Shown here: positions 45,941 through 55,489 of the stretch, piece by piece
Layout: each line of letters begins with the position of its first letter
Position numbering within the stretch: the stretch's first letter is position 1
From: Clostridia bacterium
GTDB taxonomy: Bacteria > Bacillota_A > Clostridia > Oscillospirales > Acutalibacteraceae
Reading direction: 5' to 3'
Assembly (NCBI GenBank): GCA_017397065.1
Contig: JAFQKE010000024.1
Span: 1-64,000, forward strand
DNA length: 64,000 nucleotides
Translations under genes and position numbers: made by a program
The notes under the pieces: model-generated
Database searches by the model: none
Told to the model about the DNA's origin: nothing
Seen by the model: the letters and a program-made list of their open reading frames with translations, nothing else

Positions 45941-47110
45941 ATGAAAGAGATTATCCTTATAAAAAACGGTGAATTGGCCCTAAAGGGTCTTAACCGAATG
46001 AATTTTGAAAACGCACTTATAAAGAACATTAAAACAGCTATAAATGGTCTGGGTGCTACTAACATTACACGTGCACAGTCTACAATTACAATTGAGCCCG
46101 ATAAAGAAGATTATCCCTTTGAGGAAGCATTGCAGAAAATTAAAAAGGTGTTCGGCATAGCGGCTTTTTGCCGTGCGGCCGCCGTTAATAAAGATATGGA
46201 TGAAATTATAAAACAATGCGTTCCATATCTTAAAAACACGATGCAGGGTGTAAAAACATTCAAGGTAGAGGCCAAGCGGGCCGATAAAAAATTTCCACTT
46301 ACCTCTCCTGAAATTTCACGTTTGGTTGGTGGAGAACTACTTAAAAACTATCACCATCTTAAAGTAGATGTCCATAATCCCGAGATTGTGGTAACGGTGG
46401 AGATAAGAGATAAATGGGCATTTATACGTGCAGGTCAGATTCACGGCGCAGGCGGTATGCCTGTAGGAACGGGAGGTAAATCCACAATTTTAATTTCCGG
46501 TGGAATAGATAGCCCCGTTGCCGCATGGATGATGGCTAAAAGAGGAATTGAGCTTAATGCAATTCACTTTGCAAGCCCACCTTACACCAGTCTAAGAGCC
46601 GAGCAAAAGGTTAAAAAGCTGCTCAGCAGAGTGGCAGCCTATAGCGGTCCAATCCGTATGGGAATAGTTCCATTTACTGAGCTTCAGCAAACAATAGCGG
46701 ATAATTGTCCCGAAGAATATTTTACGCTTATTATGCGTCGTATGATGATGCGAATTAGTGAGCGGCTGGCAAAAAGGTCAAAAAGTCTTGCACTTATCAC
46801 AGGGGAGAGTGTGGGTCAGGTTGCAAGTCAGACCTTGCCGGCACTTGTTACAACCGACGCTGTTGTTAATATGCCAGTTTTTAGACCTTTAATAGGTATG
46901 GATAAGGATGAAATAGTTGAAATTTCCAGAAAAATAGATACCTTTGAAATTTCAATAGAGCCGTATGAGGATTGTTGTACAGTCTTCACCCCTAAGCATC
47001 CACGCACACGCCCCACGATAGAGCAATGCGAAAATGCGGAGGCTATGTTTGATTTTGAACCCCTTATTGAGCAGGCGGTTGAAAACACTGTTTTTGAGGT
47101 TATTGAATAG
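45941..47110 (+). CDS. thiI: tRNA 4-thiouridine sulfurtransferase ThiI
   Basis: This 389-residue protein has an N-terminal ferredoxin-like part, a THUMP domain (about residues 60-165), and a PP-loop adenylating domain starting at SGGIDSP (about residue 185). No C-terminal rhodanese domain is present, as is usual for Gram-positive ThiI working with a partner cysteine desulfurase. The partner is the gene just upstream. It makes s4U8 in tRNA; the thiamine role may be absent without rhodanese. Confidence 0.94.
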   Translation: MKEIILIKNGELALKGLNRMNFENALIKNIKTAINGLGATNITRAQSTITIEPDKEDYPFEEALQKIKKVFGIAAFCRAAAVNKDMDEIIKQCVPYLKNTMQGVKTFKVEAKRADKKFPLTSPEISRLVGGELLKNYHHLKVDVHNPEIVVTVEIRDKWAFIRAGQIHGAGGMPVGTGGKSTILISGGIDSPVAAWMMAKRGIELNAIHFASPPYTSLRAEQKVKKLLSRVAAYSGPIRMGIVPFTELQQTIADNCPEEYFTLIMRRMMMRISERLAKRSKSLALITGESVGQVASQTLPALVTTDAVVNMPVFRPLIGMDKDEIVEISRKIDTFEISIEPYEDCCTVFTPKHPRTRPTIEQCENAEAMFDFEPLIEQAVENTVFEVIE

Positions 47111-47124
47111 AGGAGTAGTAAAAA

Positions 47125-50010
47125 ATGAATGCTGAAATAATTTGTGTAGGTACCGAGCTTTTGCTTGGCGATATTTTAAACACAAACGCTAAGTTTTTAT
47201 CAGAAAGGTTAGCAGAGCTTGGTTTTAATTTGTTCAGCCAGTCTGTGGTAGGTGATAATGCAGAGCGTTTGGAACGTCAAATAGCCGTTTCGTTATCGCG
47301 AAGCAATATTGTTATTTTAAGCGGTGGTCTCGGCCCTACAGATGATGATATTACCAAGGAAACTGTTGCTAAGGTTTTGAATCTTACCTTGGAGGAGGAC
47401 GAGGAAAGCCTTAAAAGAATAGAGTCGTATTTTGCCCTTACTGGTAGAAGAATGAGTAGTAATAATAGAAAACAAGCTATGAAACTCAAAGGCTCTACCA
47501 TTCTTGTTAATGAGCATGGTACAGCCCCCGGTATATTTTTAGAGGTTCCAAGCGGTGCGGTAATTCTTTTGCCCGGACCACCATCCGAGCTGGTTCCCAT
47601 GTTTAACAACAAGGTTGTTCCATTGCTTAAAAAGTTTAGCAACAGCGTTATTGTTTCGCACAATGTACGCATTTTTGGTGTTGGTGAATCGGCTGCGGCT
47701 GAAATATGCGGAGATTTGCTTAATGGCTCCAATCCCACAGTTGCAACCTACGCTAAAACCGGTGAGGTGGATATACGTGTAACCGCTTCGGCTGAAAGTT
47801 ATGCTGTGGCAAAATCTCTTTGCGCTCCAATTGTTCAGCAAATAAAGGATTTGTTTGGTAATCACGTTTATGGTGTAGATGTTGAAAACCTCCAACAAAA
47901 GGTGGTTGAAACATTAAAAAGCAAAGAAATGAAAATAGCTACCGCTGAGTCTTGCACAGCCGGTATGCTTTCGGAAAGAATAACCGAAGTTTCCGGTGCC
48001 AGTGATGTTTTCGAAATGGGCGTTACGGCATATGCTAACTATGTTAAAATACAAGCCCTTGGTGTAGATGCTGAGGTTATCGAAAAAAAGGGTGCCGTCT
48101 CCGATGAGGTTGCCGTTCAAATGGCAAAAGGAATTAGGGCTATGTGCGGTGCCGATATAGGTGTTGGCATTACGGGTGTCGCAGGGCCCGGACAGAGCGA
48201 GGGTAAGCCGGCAGGACTTGTTTATATCGCTTTGGCAGATAGCGAAAAGGTTTTTGTTCGTAAAATTATGTCCAGAGGCACCGATAGAGATACAACCCGC
48301 ATTATCGCAACATCCACAGCACTTGATATGGTAAGACGTTATTTAGAGGGCTGTACGGATTTAATTTCGTTTGGTACCGCTTACGGAGAGCCTTTAAAGC
48401 TTATGGAGGGTTATGAGGATCCAAAGAACTCAAAAATAGCATCCCAAAAAGCTCAAGATGCGGAGGAAAATTTGCTTCAGATTTACACCGACGAAGAGCT
48501 CATGGATATGTTTAATACCGTTGATGAGACAGCAATTGTTGAAGAGGAGCTTCCCGATAAACTGGAAATTGCCGACGATTCAATAAACTTTGTTTTTGAT
48601 GATGACGAGGCTGATACCGATACCAACAGTTATTATCAGGTTGGCAAAATTACCGATTTTCTTCAAAATCTTGAGCAGGCCGATCAGGTAGAAAGCAATG
48701 AAAATAAAGAGGAGCCTCAAGAAAAAGATATGAAAAAAGCTAAAGACTCCGCACCTGCAAAAAAACGTGGATTTTTCGGTTCGTTTTTCCCTTGCAGAGG
48801 TGATTCCGTTTCTGAAAAAATCAGAAAAATCATCTTTTTAATTGCATTTTTAGTCCTTATAGGTACCACCATTTATCTTGTTAATTATTTCATCGAGGGT
48901 TGGGATGCACAGAACCTTATTTCCGATGCCGCTGAGGTTTGGGAAGATGATAATAGTATGAACAAAAATGATGACGGTATGTTTATAGGATTCGAAACTC
49001 TTAAAAAGCAGAATTCCGATATAAAAGCTTGGATAAAAATTGACGGCACAAACATAAACAACCCTGTTTATCAGCGGAAGAAAAGTGATAAAGACGGTAA
49101 TGAGTTTTATGTTGAGCACGATATGGCAAAAAAGCCCAGCAGATACGGTGCATTATTTATTGATAAAAATGCAAAAATAGGCAAGGTTCGAAACAGCAAA
49201 AACGTTGTAATTTACGGCCACCATATGAGAGATGGCACAATGTTTGGACCCTTAAAAAGCTACACCGATATTTCTTTTTATAAAAAACATCCTATTATAG
49301 ATTTCACAACACTCTATCAAGAAGGTAAATATAAGGTTTTTTCTGTGTTTATAACAAATACTATTGAATCGCACGATAATGGCGAGGTGTTTAATTATTG
49401 CAGAGAAAGCTTCCATAGTGACAGCGATTTTCTTGGATTTATTGATGATGCTAAAAAACGCAGTATTATAGATACAGGCGTAGATGTATCATATGATGAT
49501 GAAATAATAACACTTTCAACCTGTACCTATGAGTTTGATGAAGCCCGACTTGTTGTTATGGCTCGTAGGGTGCGTGATGGTGAAACAAATATTACCGATA
49601 CAAACGCTGCCAAGGTCAACCCCAATCCGCTTTATCCTCAGATTTGGTATGATTTAAAGGGCGGTAAAAAGCCGGTATTCTCTAGCACTCCGTCAACCTC
49701 ATCTGAACCTGTTTCTTCTGAGGAGCCTTTGGTATCTGACACCTCCTCAACCTCAAGCGATGCATCTTCAAGCAGTCAGCCTGCTAATTTGACCGATAGC
49801 AGCAAGCAGCAGGGAACAACCGCTTCAACTAATACTAATACCTCAAGCAAGCCTACTTCAAGTAAACCCACTTCAAGCAAACCGGTGACAAGTAAGCCTA
49901 CTTCAAGCAAGCCTACATCTAGCAAGCCTACTTCAAGCAAACTTACAGAATCCTCATCTTCAAGCGTTCCGGAGGCAGCAGTTACCTCAGAACCAAGTGC
50001 AGGACAGTAG
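47125..50010 (+). CDS. CinA fused to a membrane-anchored class-B-like sortase
   Basis: This 961-residue fusion has four parts. Residues 1-415 are a full CinA: an MoCF-like domain (GTELLLGD, GGLGPTDDD, LLPGPPSEL) and an NMN amidase domain (TAESCTAG near 270, GVAGPGQSEGKP). Residues 415-560 are an acidic, disordered linker. Residues 568-590 are a single membrane helix. Residues 610-835 are a sortase with catalytic His699 (YGHHM), Cys800 (LSTCTYEF) and Arg808. A Ser/Thr/Pro tail with TSSKP repeats ends it. Topology fits: CinA inside, sortase outside. The frame is continuous with no stop. An internal ATG (48730) with AAAGAGGAG upstream could also yield sortase alone. It starts 14 nt after thiI. 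Confidence 0.88.
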   Translation: MNAEIICVGTELLLGDILNTNAKFLSERLAELGFNLFSQSVVGDNAERLERQIAVSLSRSNIVILSGGLGPTDDDITKETVAKVLNLTLEEDEESLKRIESYFALTGRRMSSNNRKQAMKLKGSTILVNEHGTAPGIFLEVPSGAVILLPGPPSELVPMFNNKVVPLLKKFSNSVIVSHNVRIFGVGESAAAEICGDLLNGSNPTVATYAKTGEVDIRVTASAESYAVAKSLCAPIVQQIKDLFGNHVYGVDVENLQQKVVETLKSKEMKIATAESCTAGMLSERITEVSGASDVFEMGVTAYANYVKIQALGVDAEVIEKKGAVSDEVAVQMAKGIRAMCGADIGVGITGVAGPGQSEGKPAGLVYIALADSEKVFVRKIMSRGTDRDTTRIIATSTALDMVRRYLEGCTDLISFGTAYGEPLKLMEGYEDPKNSKIASQKAQDAEENLLQIYTDEELMDMFNTVDETAIVEEELPDKLEIADDSINFVFDDDEADTDTNSYYQVGKITDFLQNLEQADQVESNENKEEPQEKDMKKAKDSAPAKKRGFFGSFFPCRGDSVSEKIRKIIFLIAFLVLIGTTIYLVNYFIEGWDAQNLISDAAEVWEDDNSMNKNDDGMFIGFETLKKQNSDIKAWIKIDGTNINNPVYQRKKSDKDGNEFYVEHDMAKKPSRYGALFIDKNAKIGKVRNSKNVVIYGHHMRDGTMFGPLKSYTDISFYKKHPIIDFTTLYQEGKYKVFSVFITNTIESHDNGEVFNYCRESFHSDSDFLGFIDDAKKRSIIDTGVDVSYDDEIITLSTCTYEFDEARLVVMARRVRDGETNITDTNAAKVNPNPLYPQIWYDLKGGKKPVFSSTPSTSSEPVSSEEPLVSDTSSTSSDASSSSQPANLTDSSKQQGTTASTNTNTSSKPTSSKPTSSKPVTSKPTSSKPTSSKPTSSKLTESSSSSVPEAAVTSEPSAGQ
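49840..49944 (+). repeat. 15-bp coding tandem repeat (TSSKP)
   Basis: Seven in-frame 15-bp units encode TSSKP, with one VTSKP and a final TSSKL. It forms a proline/serine-rich tail of the sortase fusion, possibly a wall-spanning or flexible segment. Repeat number may vary between strains. Confidence 0.8.
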
Positions 50011-50102
50011 TTCTAACAATAATGCAGAGGGCAGCTAACATATATTAGTTATGTAGAACAGTTATAAAATCATTAAACAACTAATCAGTAAGGAGAATTT
50101 AA

Positions 50103-53096
50103 ATGGTTCCGGACCTCACTTTAGAAGTCATATATTTAAATCAACCAACCGACTTTAAAATGGAGTTTGAGCTTTGCGGCAGTTCAAATGTCCGCTTTTT
50201 AAGCCTGCCCGTAAAAAGTCACGCAGAATTTCTAAGTGTTATTTCTAAAAGTGTTGTTCGTAGCCGTGCTATAATTACGGTGGGTAGCTTTAATCCTTTG
50301 GATAAGCTTTATATTCCCAGAATTATTGCAAAGGCAACGGGATATGAGTTAAAGGCGGTGGAGAATGAAAAGTTTGGCATCGCCTCAGAAAATGCTGTTT
50401 TGCTTCCCGAATCTTCTTTGCCACTTGTAGACGAAAACGGAAACCTTGGTGGTTGCGTTTTAGAAAGTAATGATCAGGTTATAATTATGCTCACATCTGA
50501 CAGAGAGTTGCGTCATAGCATAGTTACAAATTTGGTTTGCCCGTATTTAAAACTTTTTGGCAGCAAAGAAACAAAGCGCTTCAAAAACATCTCTCTAGCA
50601 CATAGTGCCACAAGGAAGGTAACTAAAGAGGCAGAGCAGGAACAACCGGGTCAATCTCAAACCGAGCCTATACAAAATGCATCGGAAGAAAAAGAGCCTG
50701 ATGCGGAAGATAATAATATTAACTCTTCTGATTCTACAAATTCTTCTGATTCTACAAATGAAACGATTACCGATGCTTTTTCTGACATTCTTAAAAAATA
50801 TGATATTCCTTTTACTCCTCAAGCAGCGGTTATTCCCGAGACTCCTGATGTTATAGTGAGCCCCGCCGTTTCTGATGAATCAGAGAACTCTAACACACCC
50901 GTTATCCCTTTGGTGCAAACTATTCCGGAATCTTTGGATGAGCCTGAAATTCCAGCAGAGTCCGAAGCAATTGAGAATCCTGAACAACCCGAAATGAATT
51001 TAGAGCCCGAAAAAACCGACATACCTTTAACTGTTGATGTGCCACAAGAAAGCGAACCTATTGCCGAGGATTTCAGCGAACCGGCAGAGGATACTTCACA
51101 AAAATCAACAGAGCAATCAAATGGGCAGTTGCCACAGTATTCTATATTAGAGCAACCGGGTGCAAATGATGTTCCGGCCTTTGATTTAAGTGGTTTTTTA
51201 ATTGAAGATGATGAATACGAAGCTAAAAAACCTAAAAAACGCAAAGGCGTACTAAAGGCTATAATCTCAATTATTTTGGTATTAGCGGTGCTTCTTGCCT
51301 CGTATTTCGGGTATGATCTTTTTTTCCAACCAATGCAGCGGGATAACGTGTATGAAGAAGTAAGAAATATGTACGGTCAAACATGGGAGAAGCTTCCCGA
51401 GGATATGTTATACAAATTTGGTAAGCTATATCAAACAAATTCTGATATATATGGTTGGCTTAGCGTACCAAATACCAATATCAATCTGCCGGTTGTAAGC
51501 TCGGCTGAGAAAGCGTCAAGCTATTATCGTTCCCATCTTTTTGAGGGTAGCGTAAACCGTTATGGTACACCATATACTCCATCCAAAGTAGTTAAGGATA
51601 ATTATCACAGAAATATCGTTATTTACGGTAAAGACACCAATGATGATGTTATGTTTTCTGAGCTTGATAAGTTTTTGGATATTGAACAGTATAAGGATGT
51701 GCCCGCCTTTACCTTTGATACATTATATTTAGAAAACAAATGGAAAATCTTTTCAGTATTTAAAACAAAATCACAAAAGAAAAACGATTATCTTAAAACC
51801 GATTTTTTTGATGATACAGAGTTTTTAGAGCATATAAAGCTTTTGGAAAAGGTTTCAGCTATCGATACGAATATAGATGTTACATACACAGATCAGATTG
51901 TTACGTTGGTTGCGCAGGCAGATGAGACCGATGTTATTCTGGTTGCAAGAAGAGTGCGTGACGGCGAATCCCCAATGGTTGATGTCACAGGCTCTACCGA
52001 AACCTATGATGTGCAGAACAAAAACGATGTTCCGGTTGTGGCTCAGCCTATGAAACCAATAGATGAATCTTCGAAAGAGGGCGATGGTTCCGAGCTTGTA
52101 GATTCAAATATGATAGATGGTGCTTCAAGTCGTTTTGAACAGCAGGGCACAAATTCCACCATTACCATAAAGCCCACAGCTCCTACAATTTCTTCTGTGC
52201 CGGATATTTCATCCGAAAAGCCCTCATCCTCAAAGCCATCTTCTTCCTCAAAAACAAGTAGTGTGACATCGTCTGTTTCTTCAAATACACCTGCTAACAA
52301 CAACCTACCGATATTAACCGTCACAAACACCTTTAACAAGGCAAAGGTTAAGGGAAATGCGCTAGATATAATCGCACAGAATATTGAGGCTGAAATGGGC
52401 TCAAGTTATCATATAGAAGCACTTAAAGCTCAGGCGGTTGCCGCCTATTCTTGGCTTTTGAACAATGGCTCTGCAAACGGTAAATACCCCAGCCTGCCGC
52501 TTAAGACTCCCAGCAAAAAGTGCATAGAAGCAGCAAATGCGGTTGCGGGTCAGGTTGCTGTTTATAATGGCAAAGTTGCAACAACATATTATTATGCAAT
52601 TTCAGCAGGACGCTCATCCTACAGTCAGAACATATGGTCAACAGCAATTCCTTATCTTGTTAGCGTTGATTCATCGGTAGATAAATCGGTTAAGGGCTTT
52701 CAGACAATACGAAAATATTCAGCCGATGAAATAGCTCAAAAAGCTAAAAAGCTTTTGAATGTCGACCTTACTAAAATAACCGACAAAAACAAGTGGTTTA
52801 CCTGCAGTTATGATGTTAATGGACTATATTGCACTAAGGTAAAAATAGGAAATGTTGAGAAAAAAGGCACCTACTTGCGTGAAACTTTCTTCAATTATGA
52901 TTTGCGTTCCAGCGCATATACAATATCTTATAATAAAAATGAGGACAACTTTATTTTTACCGTAAAAGGCTATGGACACGGTGTTGGTATGAGTCAGACC
53001 GGTGCAAATCAATACGCCAAAAGCGGTTGGAATTATGAAAAAATATTAAAGCATTATTTTACAGGTATCTCGCTTGGTACTTATTATGTAGATTAG
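50103..53096 (+). CDS. degenerate MoCF - transmembrane - pseudosortase - SpoIID fusion
   Basis: This 997-residue protein repeats the layout of its upstream neighbour in decayed form. Residues 1-165 align with the CinA MoCF domain (SVVRSRAIITVGSFNPLDK against the GGLGPT region), but the active motif is lost. An acidic, Pro-rich linker follows to about 380 and a membrane helix lies at about 386-405. Residues 420-625 are sortase-like, with YGKDT in place of YGHHM (Lys510), Gln605 for the Cys and Asp for the Arg, yet the ARRVRDGE end is kept. A Ser-rich linker leads to SpoIID (740-997) with EALKAQAVAAYSW and GYGHGVGMSQTGAN. The SpoIID domain is probably an active peptidoglycan lytic transglycosylase. 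The ribosome site is AAGGAG. Confidence 0.88.
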   Translation: MVPDLTLEVIYLNQPTDFKMEFELCGSSNVRFLSLPVKSHAEFLSVISKSVVRSRAIITVGSFNPLDKLYIPRIIAKATGYELKAVENEKFGIASENAVLLPESSLPLVDENGNLGGCVLESNDQVIIMLTSDRELRHSIVTNLVCPYLKLFGSKETKRFKNISLAHSATRKVTKEAEQEQPGQSQTEPIQNASEEKEPDAEDNNINSSDSTNSSDSTNETITDAFSDILKKYDIPFTPQAAVIPETPDVIVSPAVSDESENSNTPVIPLVQTIPESLDEPEIPAESEAIENPEQPEMNLEPEKTDIPLTVDVPQESEPIAEDFSEPAEDTSQKSTEQSNGQLPQYSILEQPGANDVPAFDLSGFLIEDDEYEAKKPKKRKGVLKAIISIILVLAVLLASYFGYDLFFQPMQRDNVYEEVRNMYGQTWEKLPEDMLYKFGKLYQTNSDIYGWLSVPNTNINLPVVSSAEKASSYYRSHLFEGSVNRYGTPYTPSKVVKDNYHRNIVIYGKDTNDDVMFSELDKFLDIEQYKDVPAFTFDTLYLENKWKIFSVFKTKSQKKNDYLKTDFFDDTEFLEHIKLLEKVSAIDTNIDVTYTDQIVTLVAQADETDVILVARRVRDGESPMVDVTGSTETYDVQNKNDVPVVAQPMKPIDESSKEGDGSELVDSNMIDGASSRFEQQGTNSTITIKPTAPTISSVPDISSEKPSSSKPSSSSKTSSVTSSVSSNTPANNNLPILTVTNTFNKAKVKGNALDIIAQNIEAEMGSSYHIEALKAQAVAAYSWLLNNGSANGKYPSLPLKTPSKKCIEAANAVAGQVAVYNGKVATTYYYAISAGRSSYSQNIWSTAIPYLVSVDSSVDKSVKGFQTIRKYSADEIAQKAKKLLNVDLTKITDKNKWFTCSYDVNGLYCTKVKIGNVEKKGTYLRETFFNYDLRSSAYTISYNKNEDNFIFTVKGYGHGVGMSQTGANQYAKSGWNYEKILKHYFTGISLGTYYVD

Positions 53097-53121
53097 CAAA
53101 TTTTTGGAGTGTAAAAACAAA

Positions 53122-53967
53122 ATGACAAAAATCTTAGTAAAGCAAAATCTTAATCCCACAGTTACAAAAATGGTTGTAGAAGCACCTCTTATTGCCAAAA
53201 AGGCTGAGCCTGGGCAGTTTATTATATTTCGTGCTACCGAAGATGGTGAGCGTGTTCCTCTTACCATTGCAGATTATAACAGGGAAGCAGGAACGGTTAC
53301 AATAATTTTTCAGGTCGTAGGCCAGGCTACCACCGAGCTTAACAGTCTCAGCGTGGGTGATTATATCCACGATTTTGTAGGCCCGCTTGGTACACCTAGT
53401 AAGATTGATGGGCTAAAAAAGGTTGCTGTAGTAGGCGGCGGTGTAGGGTGTGCTATTGCTTATCCTGTCGCCAAGAAATTGGCCGAGCAGGGTTGTGAAG
53501 TTCATTCGGTTGTAGGTTTTAGAAATAAAGACCTTGTTATTTTAGAGGAAGAGTTTAGTAGGGTAAGCGATAAACTGCTTATTATGACAGATGATGGCAG
53601 TTATGGTACAAAAGGCCTTGTAACAAACGCTCTCGAGGAGCTTATAAACGGCGGAAATGAGTATGATGAGGTTATAGCTATAGGTCCCCTCATTATGATG
53701 AAGTTTGTTTGTTTGCTTACTAAAAAATATGGTATAAAAACAACTGTTTCTATGAATCCAATTATGATTGACGGTACAGGTATGTGCGGAGGATGCAGAC
53801 TCACAGTTGGTGGTGAAACCAAATTCGCTTGTGTTGATGGTCCCGATTTTGATGGCCATTTGGTGGATTTTGATGAGGCTATGAAGCGTGGCTCAATCTA
53901 TAGGGATACCGAGAACAAAAAGCGTGAAGAGTCCTGTAATCTTTTAAAACAAGGGGAGGGCAAATAA
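53122..53967 (+). CDS. NfnA-like flavoprotein subunit (FAD/NAD-binding)
   Basis: This 281-residue protein of the ferredoxin reductase type has the FAD segment PGQFIIFRA and RVPLTIADY, the NAD-binding VVGGGVGCAIAYP, and C-terminal DGTGMCGGCRL with Cys ligands of a 2Fe-2S centre. It is the small subunit of electron-bifurcating NADH-dependent ferredoxin:NADP oxidoreductase; a sulfide dehydrogenase subunit is the alternative. The partner follows 1 nt after the stop. A TTG-initiated start at 53104 is possible, but ATG 53122 gives the family N-terminus. Confidence 0.88.
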   Translation: MTKILVKQNLNPTVTKMVVEAPLIAKKAEPGQFIIFRATEDGERVPLTIADYNREAGTVTIIFQVVGQATTELNSLSVGDYIHDFVGPLGTPSKIDGLKKVAVVGGGVGCAIAYPVAKKLAEQGCEVHSVVGFRNKDLVILEEEFSRVSDKLLIMTDDGSYGTKGLVTNALEELINGGNEYDEVIAIGPLIMMKFVCLLTKKYGIKTTVSMNPIMIDGTGMCGGCRLTVGGETKFACVDGPDFDGHLVDFDEAMKRGSIYRDTENKKREESCNLLKQGEGK

Positions 53968-53968
53968 A

Positions 53969-55366
53969 ATGGAAAATATTCGCAATATGTCTAACGAAAA
54001 ATGCCCTATGCCCTGCCAAAAGCCTGAGGTAAGAAACAAAAATTTTTATGAGGTTGCACTTGGCTACACCGAAGAAATGGCGGTTAATGAGGCACGCCGT
54101 TGTCTTAATTGTAAAAATAAGCCCTGCAAAACAAAATGCCCTGTGGGTATTGATATTCCGGCTTTTATTGAGAAGGTGGCCGTAAGAGATTTTGAAGGAG
54201 CTTATAACGAGCTTACAAAATACACTTCACTTCCTGCCGTTTGTGGCAGAGTTTGCCCTCAAGAGGTGCAGTGTGAAAGTGTTTGCGTAAGGGGTATAAA
54301 GGGTGAACCGGTTGGTATTGGTCGATTAGAGCGTTTTGTTGCCGATTGGTATCGTAATAACGGTAAAAAAACAATCAATAAGCCTGAGCTTAACGGCAAA
54401 AAAGTTGCTATTATCGGCTCGGGTCCTGCAGGTCTTACTGCCGCAGGCGATCTTGCTAAAAAAGGTTATGAAGTAACGGTTTTTGAGGCATTGCATCTGG
54501 CTGGCGGAGTTTTGGTTTATGGAATCCCTGAATTTCGTTTACCAAAGGATATCGTAAAGGCCGAAATTGAAAACCTCAAATCCCTTGGCGTTGATATAAA
54601 CACCAATATGGTAATTGGAAAAATTCTAACCATAGATGAGCTTATGGAAATGGGATATGAGGCCGTATTCATCGGTTCAGGTGCAGGACTTCCACGGTTT
54701 ATGGGAATTCCCGGTGAAAGCCTTAATGGTGTATATTCGGCAAACGAGTTTTTAACCCGAATCAATCTTATGAAAGCGTATAAGGAAGATAGCAAAACTC
54801 CTGTTCGCCATGGTAAAAAGGTTGCTGTGGTAGGTGGCGGTAATGTTGCTATGGATGCTGCAAGATGTGCTAAGCGCCTTGGTGCCGAGGAAGTTTATAT
54901 TGTTTATCGTCGCAGTATGGAAGAGCTTCCTGCACGAAAAGAAGAAGTAGAACACGCTATGGAAGAGGGTATTATTTTTAAAACCCTTGTTAATCCTATT
55001 GAGGTTCTAGGGGATGAAAACGGCGATGTAAGGGGACTTAGCTGTGTGAAAATGGAGCTCGGCGAGCCGGATGAAAGCGGCAGAAGAAGTCCTAAAGCCA
55101 TTCCAAATAGTGAGTTCAGCATTGATATTGACTGTATGATTATGTCAATCGGCACTTCGCCAAACCCTCTCATTCGCTCAACAACGCCCGGTTTAGAAAC
55201 AAATAAAAGAGGTTGCATTGTTGTGAAAGACGAGAGCGGCCTTACCAGTCGCACTGCTGTTTATGCAGGCGGTGATGCCGTAACGGGTGCTGCTACCGTA
55301 ATCCTCGCTATGGGTGCAGGTAAAAATGCCGCAGCCGCTATAGATGAATATTTAAAGAATAAATAA
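53969..55366 (+). CDS. NfnB/GltD-like NADPH-binding flavoprotein subunit
   Basis: This 465-residue protein has N-terminal iron-sulfur Cys clusters (CLNCKNKPCKTKCPVG and CGRVCPQEVQCESVCV), an FAD-binding GSGPAGLTAAGDLAKKG, and the second nucleotide site VVGGGNVAMDAAR. It is homologous to the glutamate synthase small subunit and to NfnB. Without a GltB partner nearby and with NfnA upstream, an electron-bifurcating transhydrogenase is the better reading. Confidence 0.9.
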   Translation: MENIRNMSNEKCPMPCQKPEVRNKNFYEVALGYTEEMAVNEARRCLNCKNKPCKTKCPVGIDIPAFIEKVAVRDFEGAYNELTKYTSLPAVCGRVCPQEVQCESVCVRGIKGEPVGIGRLERFVADWYRNNGKKTINKPELNGKKVAIIGSGPAGLTAAGDLAKKGYEVTVFEALHLAGGVLVYGIPEFRLPKDIVKAEIENLKSLGVDINTNMVIGKILTIDELMEMGYEAVFIGSGAGLPRFMGIPGESLNGVYSANEFLTRINLMKAYKEDSKTPVRHGKKVAVVGGGNVAMDAARCAKRLGAEEVYIVYRRSMEELPARKEEVEHAMEEGIIFKTLVNPIEVLGDENGDVRGLSCVKMELGEPDESGRRSPKAIPNSEFSIDIDCMIMSIGTSPNPLIRSTTPGLETNKRGCIVVKDESGLTSRTAVYAGGDAVTGAATVILAMGAGKNAAAAIDEYLKNK

Positions 55367-55372
55367 AACGAA

Positions 55373-55410
55373 GGTGGGGCTTAGCTTTGAGATGCCCCGC
55401 CCTCTTTTTA
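55373..55410 (+). terminator. terminator after the nfn-like operon
   Basis: GGTGGGGC (55373-55380) pairs with GCCCCGCC (55394-55401) followed by CTCTTTTTA. Confidence 0.8.
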
Positions 55411-55452
55411 TATAAAAATTATCAAATTTTAAAAAAAGTATCAAATCTTTCA

Positions 55453-55481
55453 TTGAAAAAAACGGTTTTATATTGTATTAT
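55453..55481 (+). promoter_or_regulatory. promoter of the first glycoside-hydrolase-like gene
   Basis: TTGAAA, a 17-bp spacer and TATTAT predict a start near 55488, so the 28-bp repeat copy C is at the very front of a leader of about 120 nt. Confidence 0.6.
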
Positions 55482-55489
55482 TAAATAGT

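Noticed and set aside
49840..49944. CRISPR-like array
   Set aside because: The 15-bp units are in-frame codons for TSSKP with no unique spacers; they are protein repeats.
47125..50010. Two separate genes (cinA and sortase) miscalled as one
   Set aside because: No stop codon or frame change separates them, and the downstream paralog shows the same fused layout. The internal ATG at 48730 is only a possible extra start.
53969..55366. Glutamate synthase small subunit (gltD)
   Set aside because: No gltB is nearby and the gene is coupled to an NfnA-like subunit 1 nt upstream, so NfnB is the better reading.
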